Assembly: GCA_030407085.1 (NCBI GenBank)
Contig: CM059583.1
Span: forward strand, 43,307,001-43,371,000
From: Trichopria drosophilae
Lineage: Eukaryota > Arthropoda > Insecta > Hymenoptera > Diapriidae
Reading direction: 5' to 3'
Length of the DNA: 64,000 nucleotides
The notes beneath the pieces are model-generated. The model did no database searches and was not told the origin of the DNA. It worked only from the letters and a program-made list of their open reading frames with translations. How positions within the stretch are numbered: the first letter of the stretch is position 1; every line of letters begins with the position of its first letter. Position numbers and translations under genes: made by a program. Shown in pieces: positions 11,448 through 24,188 of the stretch.

Positions 11448-12484
11448 GTACGATTCATCGAAGCACATACGGTTACGACTGTTATGAAAGGCAAACTGCT
11501 TTTGTCGATGAGTACACGTGCACTCGAGAAACGTTACCTTACGCACGGTTGAGCACGAGTGGCCTCATCATGTAGAATGTTGTCCGTGTACTCGTTCCTT
11601 ATTTACCTGCATTTATTTATTAGTTTATTTCCCGCTTTTCTATCTCGATACAATTTATATTTGAAGTAACATTTTTAAAATATTCTCCGGATAATATAAA
11701 TAACACGGTTCTATTTATCTAATCTTTAGTGTCTTTCGAAATTATCTCGTTGGTCGGTGCATCTTACAGTATTGACACTTTCATGACTTTTGGAATACAA
11801 TAACAGCGGCTCGCTGTAATCTTTTCCTCGAAACAATTAACCTACCTTTTTGTTTGTTTAACCAGTTCAGTTTAGTTTAAAAAATATCTTCGATATTAAA
11901 AGGCCTTTGTCTCATTGGCGGACATTTTGGACATATTGCGTTTCCTATATTAAACTTTATTATTATCTTTTTTCAACTTACACATTTTACACTTTAACTA
12001 TATTTATTCTTTTATCTTATCAAATCATCAGTAACATATGTACTAAAATAGGTCTCCCAGATGTCTTAACGGTGCAGAGAAGTTTCGTTCGGATAGTAAA
12101 GTTGTCAAGGAAGTATCAGCAGTTCTAGATGGAACCAATAGTATTACATTAATCTGAAATATTAATTGTATTATTTGCAATTATAGTTATGCAATTTAAT
12201 CAGGTCAGAGTCCCCATAAGCCAAACATGGAAGCGATTTTAAATTGTTAAAATAGTCACTTAAAATATTCAATATTGAAAAGAAAGCACTATAAATAATT
12301 AACCATTTAATGACCAAATGTAAAGGATTTAGATACGGATTTTAACATTTAAATGTTGAACAATTACCAAAACAATTGTTCTTGATATTGATGGTTGATA
12401 AAAACATGTTTTAAATGCCCTCTTCCGGAAATTTTGAGATATTTTAAAAGGGACCTCAAAAATAGTCGGATTTTGGTCAATTCA

Positions 12485-13429
12485 GTCAATTTTCTCCGAC
12501 TTCACTCGCTAACGAGTTCTTTAGCTAAAAATTTTCAAATGTTCATAACTCGATTGATACATATCGTAAAGTAACAAAAGAAAAAATAAATTGTTCAATT
12601 AATTCTGTAGAGTATAATGAAAGTGTTGATGCGATTTGTATAGATATATTGTTTTTTACGTTTTAAGTAATAAATTTAAGATCTGGGCCAATGGGATATT
12701 TTTAGTTCTTTTGACTGAATTCGAAAAAAAAACTACTGAAAATAACGAACAATTTCAAGATTAATCTTTTTTCTGCACTTTTATCGTTTAAACGATCATT
12801 TTTGATGGTATGAAAACAATGTTATGATACTATATAAATCTGAGAATTTATATAAGGCATAATTGTTACATCCTTGAATAACACAATTTTATTTAAAACC
12901 ACAGCAAAAGGTTGTTTCAAATAAAACTAACAAGATTTGCACAATTAATTAAAAGATTCCCAATTGTATTAAAAGTTTTGAATTACAAAAATAAAAATTG
13001 GAAAACACACCAAAATACCGAACACAGTGAATTGTAAATTTGATAATCTAAAATCTTGAGATTCGTGCAAAATTTTAAATTGTAAAAAAAAATATTCTGT
13101 AAAAGAAAAGTTGTGCGACTCCGCAAAATGGTCTTTATTTTTAGTCATTTTTCTATTTGGTAAAAAAAAATAATAAAAAACGTTCCTTTGGCAAAAATCT
13201 TAAATTTATTACTTAAAATGTAAAAAAACCATATGTAAATAAATTGCAACAAAATTGTCATTATACCCATATAAAAGTAAATTTCAAGACGAACAATTAT
13301 ATTTTTTATTTTTTTCTAAACGATAAGTTGCAACCAAGTTCTAAGTATTTTAAAATTTTCAGTTTCTTAAACATTTTTTAAAATTCTCAGTCTTTAGCGA
13401 GTGATTTTAAAAGTCTGAAAAAAATTGAC
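12485..13429. mobile_element. Foldback element inside the intron
   Basis: The left arm (about 12485-12750) starts GTCAATTTTCTCCGACTTCA. The right arm (about 13170-13429), read in reverse complement, starts GTCAATTTTTTTCAGACTTT. Shared inner blocks include TTTTAAGTAATAAATTTAAG and CACTCGCTAA. Arms are about 260 bp and imperfect, around a spacer of about 420 bp. No coding frame or clear duplication was found. Confidence 0.6.
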
Positions 13430-15281
13430 AATATGTATTTCATCGAGGTGTATCTGCACAAAAATCATGAACAAAATCGATGGTGGTCGATTTCAAAAGT
13501 GGCTGAAATGACGTGGAATCACCCATATGTCTCTTCCCATTTAACCAAAAAAATTGTTCGACATATTGGGCCGTAAAAGAGTTACGGGACATAACAGCAT
13601 GCATTATTTTTTTATTATTGCTTTAATTGGAGTTAATCCCACCCATTATCACGGAGCATAGGCCGGGCATTGTGTCTAAATATTGTAGTGCGTTACGCAA
13701 AAAATATGCAAATCGTCAAAAGAAAAATGCAGACCAGTCTTTTCCCTTTTCCATGATTTTATTGTAAAACTTTTTTGTGACTTTTGCTTATTTTTCATAG
13801 TTTACCTTACATTTAATTCTCACTATATTTAGAGTTTTTCAAATAAATGAGATATGTCATACGATGAAGTATTTTTGAAACTTGAATTATCAAACATCTC
13901 TCTTTATATGATTTACAAATAGCTAAAATCTATAAATCTACCATGAAAAGTGGGTTCCTATCAATTAGTTAATTTTTTATAGAAAATTTAAAAAACAAAG
14001 AATAATTTATTAATAAAATTACACTAATCTGAAATTAAATATTGAATATTTTAGTCTTTAGTATTAATTTTTAATTAGTCTTTAATATTAAATAGTTTTT
14101 GATTATTTCTTATAGAAAAATAATTACTAATTAAAATGAATGACATACTTTACCTTTTTTAATTAGTAGTTGTTCGCTAATTCAGAGAGGTCCTAAATAG
14201 TTATTAACTTTTTTTGTAAAATTTTTGGTACCTGCCAACTGGACATTTTCATATAAGCGTTTTCCGACATTGCTACCCTAACATATTTTGGAAAACTTAT
14301 ATATAATTTTCATGAAATTTAAATTACCATGCTGCTTTTGCATTCTCTTACAACGATCTTTTACAAAATTTAGTAATCATTTTGATCTGATTTTACCTGT
14401 TACCATTGGCCTTTATTTTTAGTTCACGTTTTTATTACATATACTATTTTTATTTTTTTTAGTATGTTGCATTTTTAAAATAATTTCATGACAGGTGCCC
14501 AAACACTTTTTCATTAACAATAACTTATGGAAAGTTGATAAAAATGGAACTTTTTACAAAAAAGCACTTTCAAAATGTTTATATTGCGTGTGCTGCAATA
14601 TTGTTGTACATATTTTTCTCGTCCTTTTACTTTTTACTAATTGAATACGTCCACCTAAAACTCGGTTCATTTCTGCTCGCATGGAATGTCCCGCGTTAGT
14701 GCCTTTCTTCTATAGATCATCGGTTGGTTTAAAAATGAGAAATTACATAATTTTTAGAGGTTTAGGGAAATTTGTATTAAACATTAAGCAATCATGCATG
14801 CTGAAGTGGAATCACTTCTGAGTCGAAACTTCCCGATTTCGTGTATCTACAATTTCAAAAACATCTTTCTTAATCAAATTGCCCTCCATTGATCCTTGCC
14901 TTTTTATTCGAGGCCATTTTATTTATTGCCATCTTCCTTCCAGTTTACATATTTTATCAGTAAACCGTAAAAAAACAAAACTTCTTCAATTGCTCTATTT
15001 ATACGAACGGTCGAGTAACTAAAGTTAGTTAAAAAATTATTTCTGACCTTATTATGAAAAACATTCTTGACTACCTCCAGGATTAGTACAAGTTGAAAAG
15101 TGTGTTGAACGCGTGTAACAGGGCAATTTGAACTTTTGTATTACTCCCATCTTATAAAATAAGTGTTTTCAGCACTCTTTTACTATGAGTTAAAAGTCTA
15201 CAGAACAATTACTACGTAAATTTACATACTCACCTTGCAGGGTGATCTTTCTTACTCACTGTTTACTATAATATTGTTAAG

Positions 15282-15891
15282 TTAAGGTAATTAGACCCCG
15301 GGATATACTATGTTTAGGAAAAATATTTTCATCACACTGGGACGAAAGCAGCAACTTCGTTACGAAAGTTACGAAAGCAACGAAAGTTACTTCTTTTCCT
15401 CCCTGTCATGAAGAAAAATCGTATACTTCCCTCGGGAAGTAAAAATGATTTATTTTACCTCCCTCCAGAAAACCATTCTCCATAGCTTTATCGTATGATT
15501 TTTGTAAATTTCTGAAGCTAACGACAAACATCTCTATTTATTTAAAAAAAAAGTTATTATTTTTCACAACTTCTGAAACATTTTTTTAATCAGCTAAAAA
15601 ATCAGGAAAAATTCGTTCGGTAAAGTTGTAGAGATTCTTTTGTTGAAAAAATAAGCCATCATTCTTTACAACCCATTAATTTTTATAACATTTTTAGCTA
15701 GCGATAAGAACAAAGTTTGAATCACCAACAAAAGTTGTTTATCAAATTATTGTGGCAGGTTACAATATTTTTTCAAAAACAATAATACCTTCTTCCTTCA
15801 ACAATGTCCAGATTATTGAAAAATAAATTCTTGGAAACGTTATTGAATATTTTTCCTAAACATACCATATCGTGAGGTCTAACTACCTTAA
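15282..15891. mobile_element. TTAA-flanked element with about 45 bp TIRs
   Basis: The left end reads TTAAGGTAATTAGACC and continues to CTATGTTTAGGAAAAATATT. The right end is the inverted AATATTTTTCCTAAACATAC continuing to GGTCTAACTACCTTAA. TTAA bounds both ends, the duplication used by piggyBac- and Kolobok-type transposases; the family is not decided. No transposase is encoded. Repeat B copy 2 lies immediately inside the left TIR. Confidence 0.65.
15325..15470. repeat. Dispersed repeat B, copy 2 with internal expansion
   Basis: Same strings as at 8498-8580, but between CAGCAACT and TTCCTCCCTGTC there is an extra stretch of about 40 bases made of short ACGAAAG(T/C) units. That pattern suggests a local tandem expansion or a different source copy. 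Confidence 0.55.
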
Positions 15892-18142
15892 TAAACAGCG
15901 CAAACAGCAAAAAGACATCTTAATGAGTTCTTTAGGAAGTCTTAAAAATTGTGAGACGATTTAAATATTTATCAGAAAGAGCTCTTAAAATATTCTTTTA
16001 GATTATCTATAAAATATATATTTAGATTATCATAATTCAGACCTTTTCATGAGGTCTTTTTGGAGATATCTTTGGATTGAGCTCTGGACGACCTCTTTAA
16101 AAGATATGTGATGTATGGGAGTGAACCCTGGTTTGAAAAAATTTAGTTATAATATTTCTGATGTCTAATATGCAGTAAATGTTTGAGGTTTATAAATAAA
16201 TATTTAAATCTAATATTTAGATCGTAAGAAGAATACCTTTAATCAGTACTAAAAGAAGAAAAATATCAAATTCTAAGAGGTCAGAAATCATGACATTAAT
16301 CAATAGAGCAAATAACAAGCAATTTTTTATTGATATTGTTATTTCTAGCCAAATATGAAATATAATATGTAATTATACCGGAAATTTGCATTTGTTTATT
16401 TCCAATGTGTATTTTATTTGCCGTGTGTGCAAATGAATATTTTTATTTTAAAATTGAAGAACGTGCAAACGAGCCAACTGATTGATAGTCTCTTATGAAT
16501 TTCAAATTCCCATACAACAATTTTTATCGTAAAAATGCACGTGCTTGTGCATATAATAGTGCTTAGAGCAATTTACAGAAGTATTGCATTTTTCGGAACG
16601 TAATAAGTTATAATTTCCAAGTTTAAAAAAATACAACAGAGCGGGAAATTTACAAAATTCTATATCTACATATTCTTCCGTAAAAGCTACATTTTTTTTT
16701 AGTTATATTTATGAAAAAAACGTTTTCGGCATATTTTCTTTTAACACGTTAGAAAGTACTGCAATATAAGACGTTTCTCGCAATTTCAACCAGCTGCTCA
16801 TTTTTTCATCCAAATTATCTAATTTCACTGGATTAATAAATTCCCGTGCAAAATAAAATAATGGCAGGTTCCAGTATTTGTTCAGTAGTTGTTTATTGAA
16901 TGTACGAAATGCATTCCGCATTTTTTACTGTAATATCAAAGTAGCAATGATAAAAATAGTACAGATTCATGAGAAATCAATTGAATATTAATTTTAAAAA
17001 TTACGAAATGATATTGTAATATTTTTTTACTTGACATGAACGTATTAGTAAAACATCGCCAGCAGTTTCTTAATTCCGTTATCTGAAAGTGCAATCACAA
17101 AATACATTAGACTCTATAATTTATATTGCATGATAAAATTTATTGCTCTTTTTTATACATGTAAGTTTTACAATGTAAAGAAATATGCTTCAAGGCTTTT
17201 ATAACTATTGCAAATAAGCCTTTCAAATATTACATTCTACTGGTTAAATTAATTATTTGGTTTGTTTTGTATCATTTTGTTTGTAGTTTATGGTCTGAGA
17301 TAACGTTAAGTGCATGTAGTTAAAGTAGGAAATTGCTTATTAAATAAATTCCACAGGTATACTAATGAAATTAATTTATAGAATTCGGTGAAATTCATAA
17401 TTCAAAATTATAAAAAATAAAAGTAATTATTTCATTACTGAACTAGTACAAATCTATTATGCTGTTATTTTAAACTCAATTTAAATTTAAAAGGAAGCAC
17501 TATATTAACGCACTAAAGTATTTGTTTCCGCGTCTCTCCAGAAAAGTGCACGGTTTTATCTAAAAATATACGCATTATTTAGAGGTAAAAACTTCAAGTT
17601 TATTCGGGATTCATCCTCATTTCCAAATTTATTTAACTTTATACATATTCGTAATTTAATAATCCAGCAAAATTAACAATTCGTTGTTATGAAAAATAAC
17701 AATAAATTCTGAAATAAACTAAATATTTCTACCATTCACCCGACCGGAAATTTATTCAGTCTGTAATAAGGCGCTGATCAGGCAATCTCAATATAAATGC
17801 AGGACCTGAGCAAGCGGCTTGAGTCGTCCCTGATGCATTGCCTTACGTTTTTGTGTTTAGGCTCTGAAGAGTCATTTAATCAGGATTTGACCAGGACCTG
17901 GTTCTCCGGACTTTATGTATTATTTTGAAGACCAGTACAGATTAGGCATAAATCATACTGGTGCACTGCTGAAAGGGAAGGCGTTGGATTACTAGCAATT
18001 GATAAGCAAATTTTAATAAGCAAAAAGATAACAAAATTTGTCTATATGGAGAAAATGTTGGAAAATATCATCCAATAGTTGTAGTTGACGCAGAATAATT
18101 AGTCTTACATGAACAAAAACGAAACTGTATTACACGGAAAAA

Positions 18143-18230
18143 AATAGTACGTCGTTCCAGCCAGATTGCCCAGCTAAAACAGCTTCCCACTGCCCAGCAG
18201 GTCGATGTAAGTCGCGAGTGAAGACGTAAA
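18143..18230 (+). repeat. Possible end of a CACGGAAAA-type MITE
   Basis: TACACGGAAAAAAATAGTAC followed by CCAGCCAGA resembles the left end of the hairpin MITE at 32017-32149. No matching right end was found nearby, so this may be a truncated copy interrupted by the adjacent palindrome. Confidence 0.3.
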
Positions 18231-18889
18231 ATGACAATTAAAATTCGAAATCCTTAAAATTTTTTTTTCTATAAATAGGTATACTTTTCTTATGTCTTTA
18301 AGAATATTTTTACATAATTTCTAGACGATGTGGTTATATATATTATTTTTATATGATTTTTTAAAGTCGTTAATAGTGAAAAAATCACTACTTTTTTCAT
18401 TTTAAGGCTTCCGTATTGATTACCGTGTTAGATACGACAAAAATGCACTCAACCTTTTTTGTAGAGCACAAAATTTCCTACAAAAAAGTCCCTGAGAGCC
18501 ATAGTCTAATGTTAATATGTACGGCACGAAAAACATCGGAAGTTATTGAATAAATCATTGAAATTTTAGAACAGAGATAGGTATCTTATTCGTGACGTAT
18601 CTATTAACATTAGACTATGGCTCTCACTGACTTTTTTGTAGGAAATTTTGGGCTCTACAAAAAAGGTTCAGTGCATTTTTGTCGTATCTAACACGGTAAT
18701 CAATACGGAAGCCTTAAAATGAAAAAAGTAGTGATTTTTTCACTATTAACGACTTTAAAAAAATCATATAAAAATAATATAAATAACCATATCGTCTAGA
18801 AATTATGTAGAAATATTCTTAAAGACATAAGAAAAGTATACCAATTTATAGAAAAAAAAATTTTAAGGATTTCGAATTTTAATTGTCAT
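18231..18889. mobile_element. Near-perfect 659 bp hairpin (foldback element)
   Basis: The left arm begins ATGACAATTAAAATTCGAAA and the right arm ends with its exact complement, TTTCGAATTTTAATTGTCAT. Arms of roughly 300 bp are more than 90 percent alike and are separated by about 35-80 bases. Shared blocks include ACCGTGTTAGATACGACAAA and TTTTTTGTAG. There is no coding frame and no obvious target duplication. The high arm identity suggests a fairly recent origin or ongoing arm correction. Confidence 0.75.
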
Positions 18890-21800
18890 TTCTCACAAAA
18901 GAAACGTTTTCCTGAGAACAAAAAATATTACACATAGACTAATATATAACATTTTAGCTTTATGTAAAATTTGTTGATATTCTTTCTCAAACTATCACTC
19001 GACGAATTTGGAAATCGTTTGGAATTTACATATTTTTTTAACAATACCCGATTATATTTACTTTTTTCTTCATTCATGAGGTTTCAAACCGAACCCGTAT
19101 ACATTATCTAATATGTTTTTATTTTTTATTGTTTATTCCAACTGACCGATAAAACCAAGAAAATATATATTTAATATTGAACGCTCGAAAAAATATTATT
19201 ATTTATTATATATATGTTTGTTTTTAAATCTACAATACTGTGTTTTTATGTTCGCCAAGGAATGCTGCGAATGACTTAAAGAACACTTGGGAACCAGATA
19301 CTGTCATTTTTTTCTTTTGCTTGAACCAAAATATTAATTTCTAAATAGCCTTATATTTGTTTATATTTAATCATTTTCAATAATTTTACAATAATGTTAC
19401 AACAGTTAAACGTTAAATATTAATTTTAAATTTAATAAATATATTGGACAGGCAAAAAGGGGCATGGCCTATTATGCGTCAAAGCATCTATGACATCAAT
19501 TTCTCCCTACATTATCAGCCCCTCCACTACAATTTTCATTGTTTACTAAATATTCGATAATTGAATACAATTTGTAATTGTTTGAATAATTTGTATTTTA
19601 AAATATTTGTAAAAGTTGACTAATAAATGTCTATAGCTTATTTATATTCATCCGTATTGTACTGCATTCAGAAATAAAAGTAGACTGACTATTTATATTA
19701 TTAACACACATTATAACTATACGTACTATCGACAAATTAAAACTGAAACCCAGTTTGTACAAACAAGAATATTACTGGTACTACACTCTATATCAATGTT
19801 TTATCTAAAACTACCTATGATTGGATTCTGATGGAGTTCTTTAAATTCCTATATACTCTTTTTTATAAATGAATTAAGAGGCAGTCAAAATATTATGCTA
19901 GTTGCGAGCCATTTTTATTTATACGTATATCGCTTTTCATAAATAAATAAGTATGTTTTTAGTCCAAAACATTTTACTAACTTTTTATTTTATTACTGCA
20001 ATTTCATACATCAATGCATCCCATAAAAATATCAGGGTAAACATGTAATGAAATTCACTTCATGTTAAATAGTTTAAACGAGATATATTCTCTGCTTTTG
20101 AAGCAAATAATATGTACTATTATTGATTTGCAATAAATATTACTTTTTATTCCTTTATTCTTTTACGATAGCATGACGATATAATCTTTGTTGTTTCTTT
20201 TCTAACTAAAACTATTGTTACATGCTTTGTTTTTACACCGAAAGATACTGTCATGGACGGTTACAAGCTCAAAATTGGTAATCTTTTATTATGCGTCCTT
20301 GGTTTATTTCTCCGATTTTTCGAATAAAGGAAATCGTTATTCACTCTTAAAGAATTCACAATAAATGTTAGCCTACAATATAATCGGATTTCACAGCAGC
20401 TGCAGACTTTTTAAATAATAAAACAAAAATTCAAAATTTTCGAAGTTTTCTAAAAAAATTTACAACACTACGCATATTTGATTATTTTTTAAAATTTTCG
20501 TCTTAGATAGAATTGAAACGAATTCTGAAATATAGTTTCGAAAAAGCATACATCCAACTTAATTAAATTTTAAGATCAAAATTAAAAACAAAAGCACTAA
20601 AAATTTACTTTTTTATAGTTTATAAATCCTAAATAAAAGTAGTTTTTGTTTAAAAAAGCGTGCTTCTGTAAATGTTAAACATGTAGGATAGTGCGTGGAT
20701 CATGCGAATTTTTGGGATTTGATTTTTCTATCAACCAAAAGCGTTTGTATAAAAAAAAAGGTATACATACAATGTATGCTTTTGGAAGTATATGGTCATT
20801 TTAACAATTTCAAAGATGTCCCTTTGCCATGGTATAAATTGTGCAGTTTTTTCTTCATTTGTTGGTTGTCAATACATTATTCTTTTTATTATTACTAATT
20901 TATCTACACAGTTTCTTACAATATCCTTTTGTCTTATGAAATTGTACACATAATTTTACCAAAAATTGATATGCCAACCGTATTACAAAAATCGTCATCA
21001 ATTTGTATTGTGTACTTAAAATAATACATTTTCTCTGTCTATAAGCTTTAATTTAAAAATACTGGATAGAACACACAGTGCCTACTTGAATTTTCTAATT
21101 AAAAAAACAGTTTTGTTTCAGTTTTTGGGATGACAAAATTAGAACTCCAAAAATTCTGTTTATCATTTCCTCGTACGTGTTCACGCTGTAATATTTTGAC
21201 ACAGTTGTTTAACATAGTTAAAACTAATAAAAAATGACTAATCACACTAAAAGTAATAAATCGTCTCTTTCCCATATAAAATTAGACGATTGGACTGAGA
21301 ATCCTAATAAAATTGTATAAAAAAGGAATCAAAGAGCCAACGATAAAACAGAAATAAAAAAATTCACGTATGATAATTAATGAGTCGGAATGTCAAGTAT
21401 GGGGTCCTGTCAGTCAATATTGGTAATGTTTCGAGTAATTATTTCCTTGGATCTGGCGCTAAAATTGGTGACGAGTGGTATTGAAACTTCATCAGCTAAT
21501 TTAGATTTATTACTGAACTGCCTTTGCGGATCAATTAAGGTTAAATGTAATTGAAGATTCCGATGCGGAATAAAATTTCAATGAACACAAAAGCGCCTTG
21601 AAGCTATAAACGAAATCCGTGATTCAGTAAAATACTTGTACGCGTTATCACATCAAAATATTGCCTATTAGGCTGAAGCTCATAAGACTTGCATTCTCCG
21701 TCAGCAGGATGACTTCGTAAAGAGCTGTCAAAGACATCTTAAAGTTATTTTTTATAAACAGGTTTGTCACCCTATTGCGCAGTAGTTTTCTAAAAAACAA

Positions 21801-23430
21801 TCCTGATATGGATGAAACTTTGTGGAGTAGTACTTGATTATATTATAGAACAAAGATTTAGTAGTCAGCTACTTGTCGGCTCTTGCATATCTTGGGAATA
21901 CGACTTGTATGTGTCGCATTTTTTACGAGCGTATTAGCTGTAAACTCGAGGTATTTCTGTTCCATTCATCAATTCTGATGTACATTTGAATGAAATTTCG
22001 AGGAGAAATATTTGAATATGTATAAAATAAGGCAAAAGTGGCCAGATACGAGTCAACGAATATATTTTTTGAGAAATGCATTTAAAAATCACAAGCATCC
22101 CGATCACTGAAGGATAGAAAATGCATCAATTCTCTTGAATTCTCATATTGACCTACAGTCGGGACAAATATAGCATGATTAATCAAGTGATTTCGTTACG
22201 TGATTTTTTTAAGTGAGAAGCCTTGAAAAACTACAGATTTCCCAGCATCTCAAGCCGAGAGACTACATTTTTCTTATATATATCATTCTTTTATACCATC
22301 AGTTTTGGCCCACATTTTGTTAATTAAAGTAGAACCAAATATTTAAAAATCAAACATGCTTTATTTTATCATAGTGTTTCTTTCGTTTTAATACGTTTAA
22401 CACCAGAGTGATTCTCGAGAATATCGGTAACACTATACTATGTCTTCAGAAGTAAATGTATGTTGTATCTGGAGTCAATATCTATTCGATAAGTGCAGTA
22501 AAGTTTTAAAATTGCGGCAGACGTACAATTTAGCATACAGTGATATAATGTTACAAACAGAACGAAATTATTACAATTATTTGCAGCATTAGTGAAACAT
22601 ATAGAGTGCAATTATCTGATGGGTTCACAACACTACAAGTGCAAAATACCGTATATTGAGAAAAACCCAATCAAAATGTTGTGTCCAATTTATTCAGTGT
22701 AATACTTATTCTCCTCATTATAAATTGGTTCAGGTATTGGTCTAAATAAATAACACCCATAGGTCAATATAAACATTCAAAAGAACTGATAAACGTTTTT
22801 AAAAACAAATGCATTTATTAACTCACATCTGTCTACTTTTCCTCATTCTGGTAAACTGTAATACATCTTAAAGACTTCTTAATGATGTCTTTTTATTCTC
22901 TGGGAAAAACAACCCGCACAAACAAATCCTTAGAATTATTTAAACAAATTCTGTTGAAAATTTGTATACGGTGTACTACGAAATTCGTCCATAACAACTG
23001 ATTTACATACATTTTACATATACATTTCTGTAAAAGTCACCTATTAGTTAAACAGTATTTGTATGTACCGAATAAACTTTTGTTACTGCTAAATATCTTT
23101 ATAAATTCAGAAACATAAATCTGTAAATTCAACAGATTTTCGCAACATAGATAAGTCGTTTAATGTTACAGATGAAAGCTGCTGTCACTATATTGTCGGA
23201 TGAAATCTGTTAATTTTACATGTATTTCTTTTATTTCATGGAATTTTTTTCTAAAACTATATGTAGAATACATATACTAAACTAAATACACAGAAATACA
23301 AGTCATCATCACCAACTGACATATTAAAAATTAATAAAACATTTAACAAAATATTGTTATTGATGAAATTACATATATTTATTTTCTTATTTAATTGAAC
23401 CTTTTTACTGATAATGGTTTTAATTTTCAG

Positions 23431-24188
23431 GGCTAGATCTGATCCATTCCAAGAAAACCATTGAGGCTCTAGCATCCTTTCACGCCCTCGGCATGGTAGT
23501 GAAATATAAAAGACCCGATTATTTCGAAAAGTTAAAAGCTCGTTTGAAGTTCGTTGAAATACGACTTGAAGAACTAAAGGGTATGGAAGATCTGATGACA
23601 CAATCGATGTGCCAAGATCCGGTAGTCAGCCCATATTCAGCACAAATAAAAAAATGTATGACCGAGAATATTAAAAACTACTGGACAGCAGTTCCCCCAG
23701 AACCCTGGTCGTCGATTATTCACGCCGATTTTTGGATCAACAACATTATGTTTCATCAAGATGTCAATGGAATCGTAGATGATGTCAGATTCATTGATTT
23801 CCAAGACTACCGTTTTGCGAGTCCATTAAGAGAAATTATTTTTTTTCTGTGTAGTAATTTAAGGCTGGATGTGATGGAAAATTATTTCGATGATTTGATG
23901 GACTTTTACTACGAAATGTTAATTTCTAGTTTACAAAAGATGAAGTGCGACGTCTCACGTCTGTCTAGGGAAAGTTTCAATGCTCAGTTAAAGATTGATG
24001 CACCCTTGGAATTTCCACATTGCGCATTCATGATCAAAATCGCAACGACCAACGAAACCGATGATGGTGACAAAGACAAAGACATGTTAGCGTCAGTTTT
24101 GGCATCAAACGACGAAAACGTTATATACACTAAGAAATTGCGGACATTTGTTCAAAAGTATATAGAGCGAGGATGGTTAAATTGTTGA
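23431..24188 (+). CDS. EcKinase-like protein, exon 2
   Basis: Exon 2 supplies the last two bases of codon 166 and residues 167-417, ending in TGA. It opens with LDLIHSKKTIEALASFHALG, the helix expected after the hinge. The catalytic signature is IIHADFWINNIMF (H263, D265, N270), matching the HxDxWxxN-type Brenner motif, followed by FIDFQDYRF with metal-binding D288 and the typical PLREIIFFL segment. The 417-residue total is normal for the family. The region 186-230 is charged and family-variable. No frameshift or internal stop is present. It could act on ecdysteroids, juvenile-hormone-type or xenobiotic substrates; the sequence does not say which. Confidence 0.9.

Larger units (their letters stand above)
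11448..23430 (+). other. EcKinase intron, about 12 kb
   Basis: The intron runs from GTACGA to TTTTAATTTTCAG with a pyrimidine-rich 3' end. Joining the flanks restores the frame (I-G-L-D-L-I-H), with codon 166 split after its first base. It contains a foldback at 12485-13429, a TTAA-flanked element at 15282-15891, a long hairpin at 18231-18889, and a possible small repeat near 17730-17920. The rest, including about 18.9-23.4 kb, shows no exon I can support. Confidence 0.8.

Noticed and set aside
11448..11575. EcKinase exon 1 continuing to the stop at 11575
   Set aside because: The 42 residues after the donor do not fit the family, while exon 2 at 23431 restores the expected helix and the motifs in frame.
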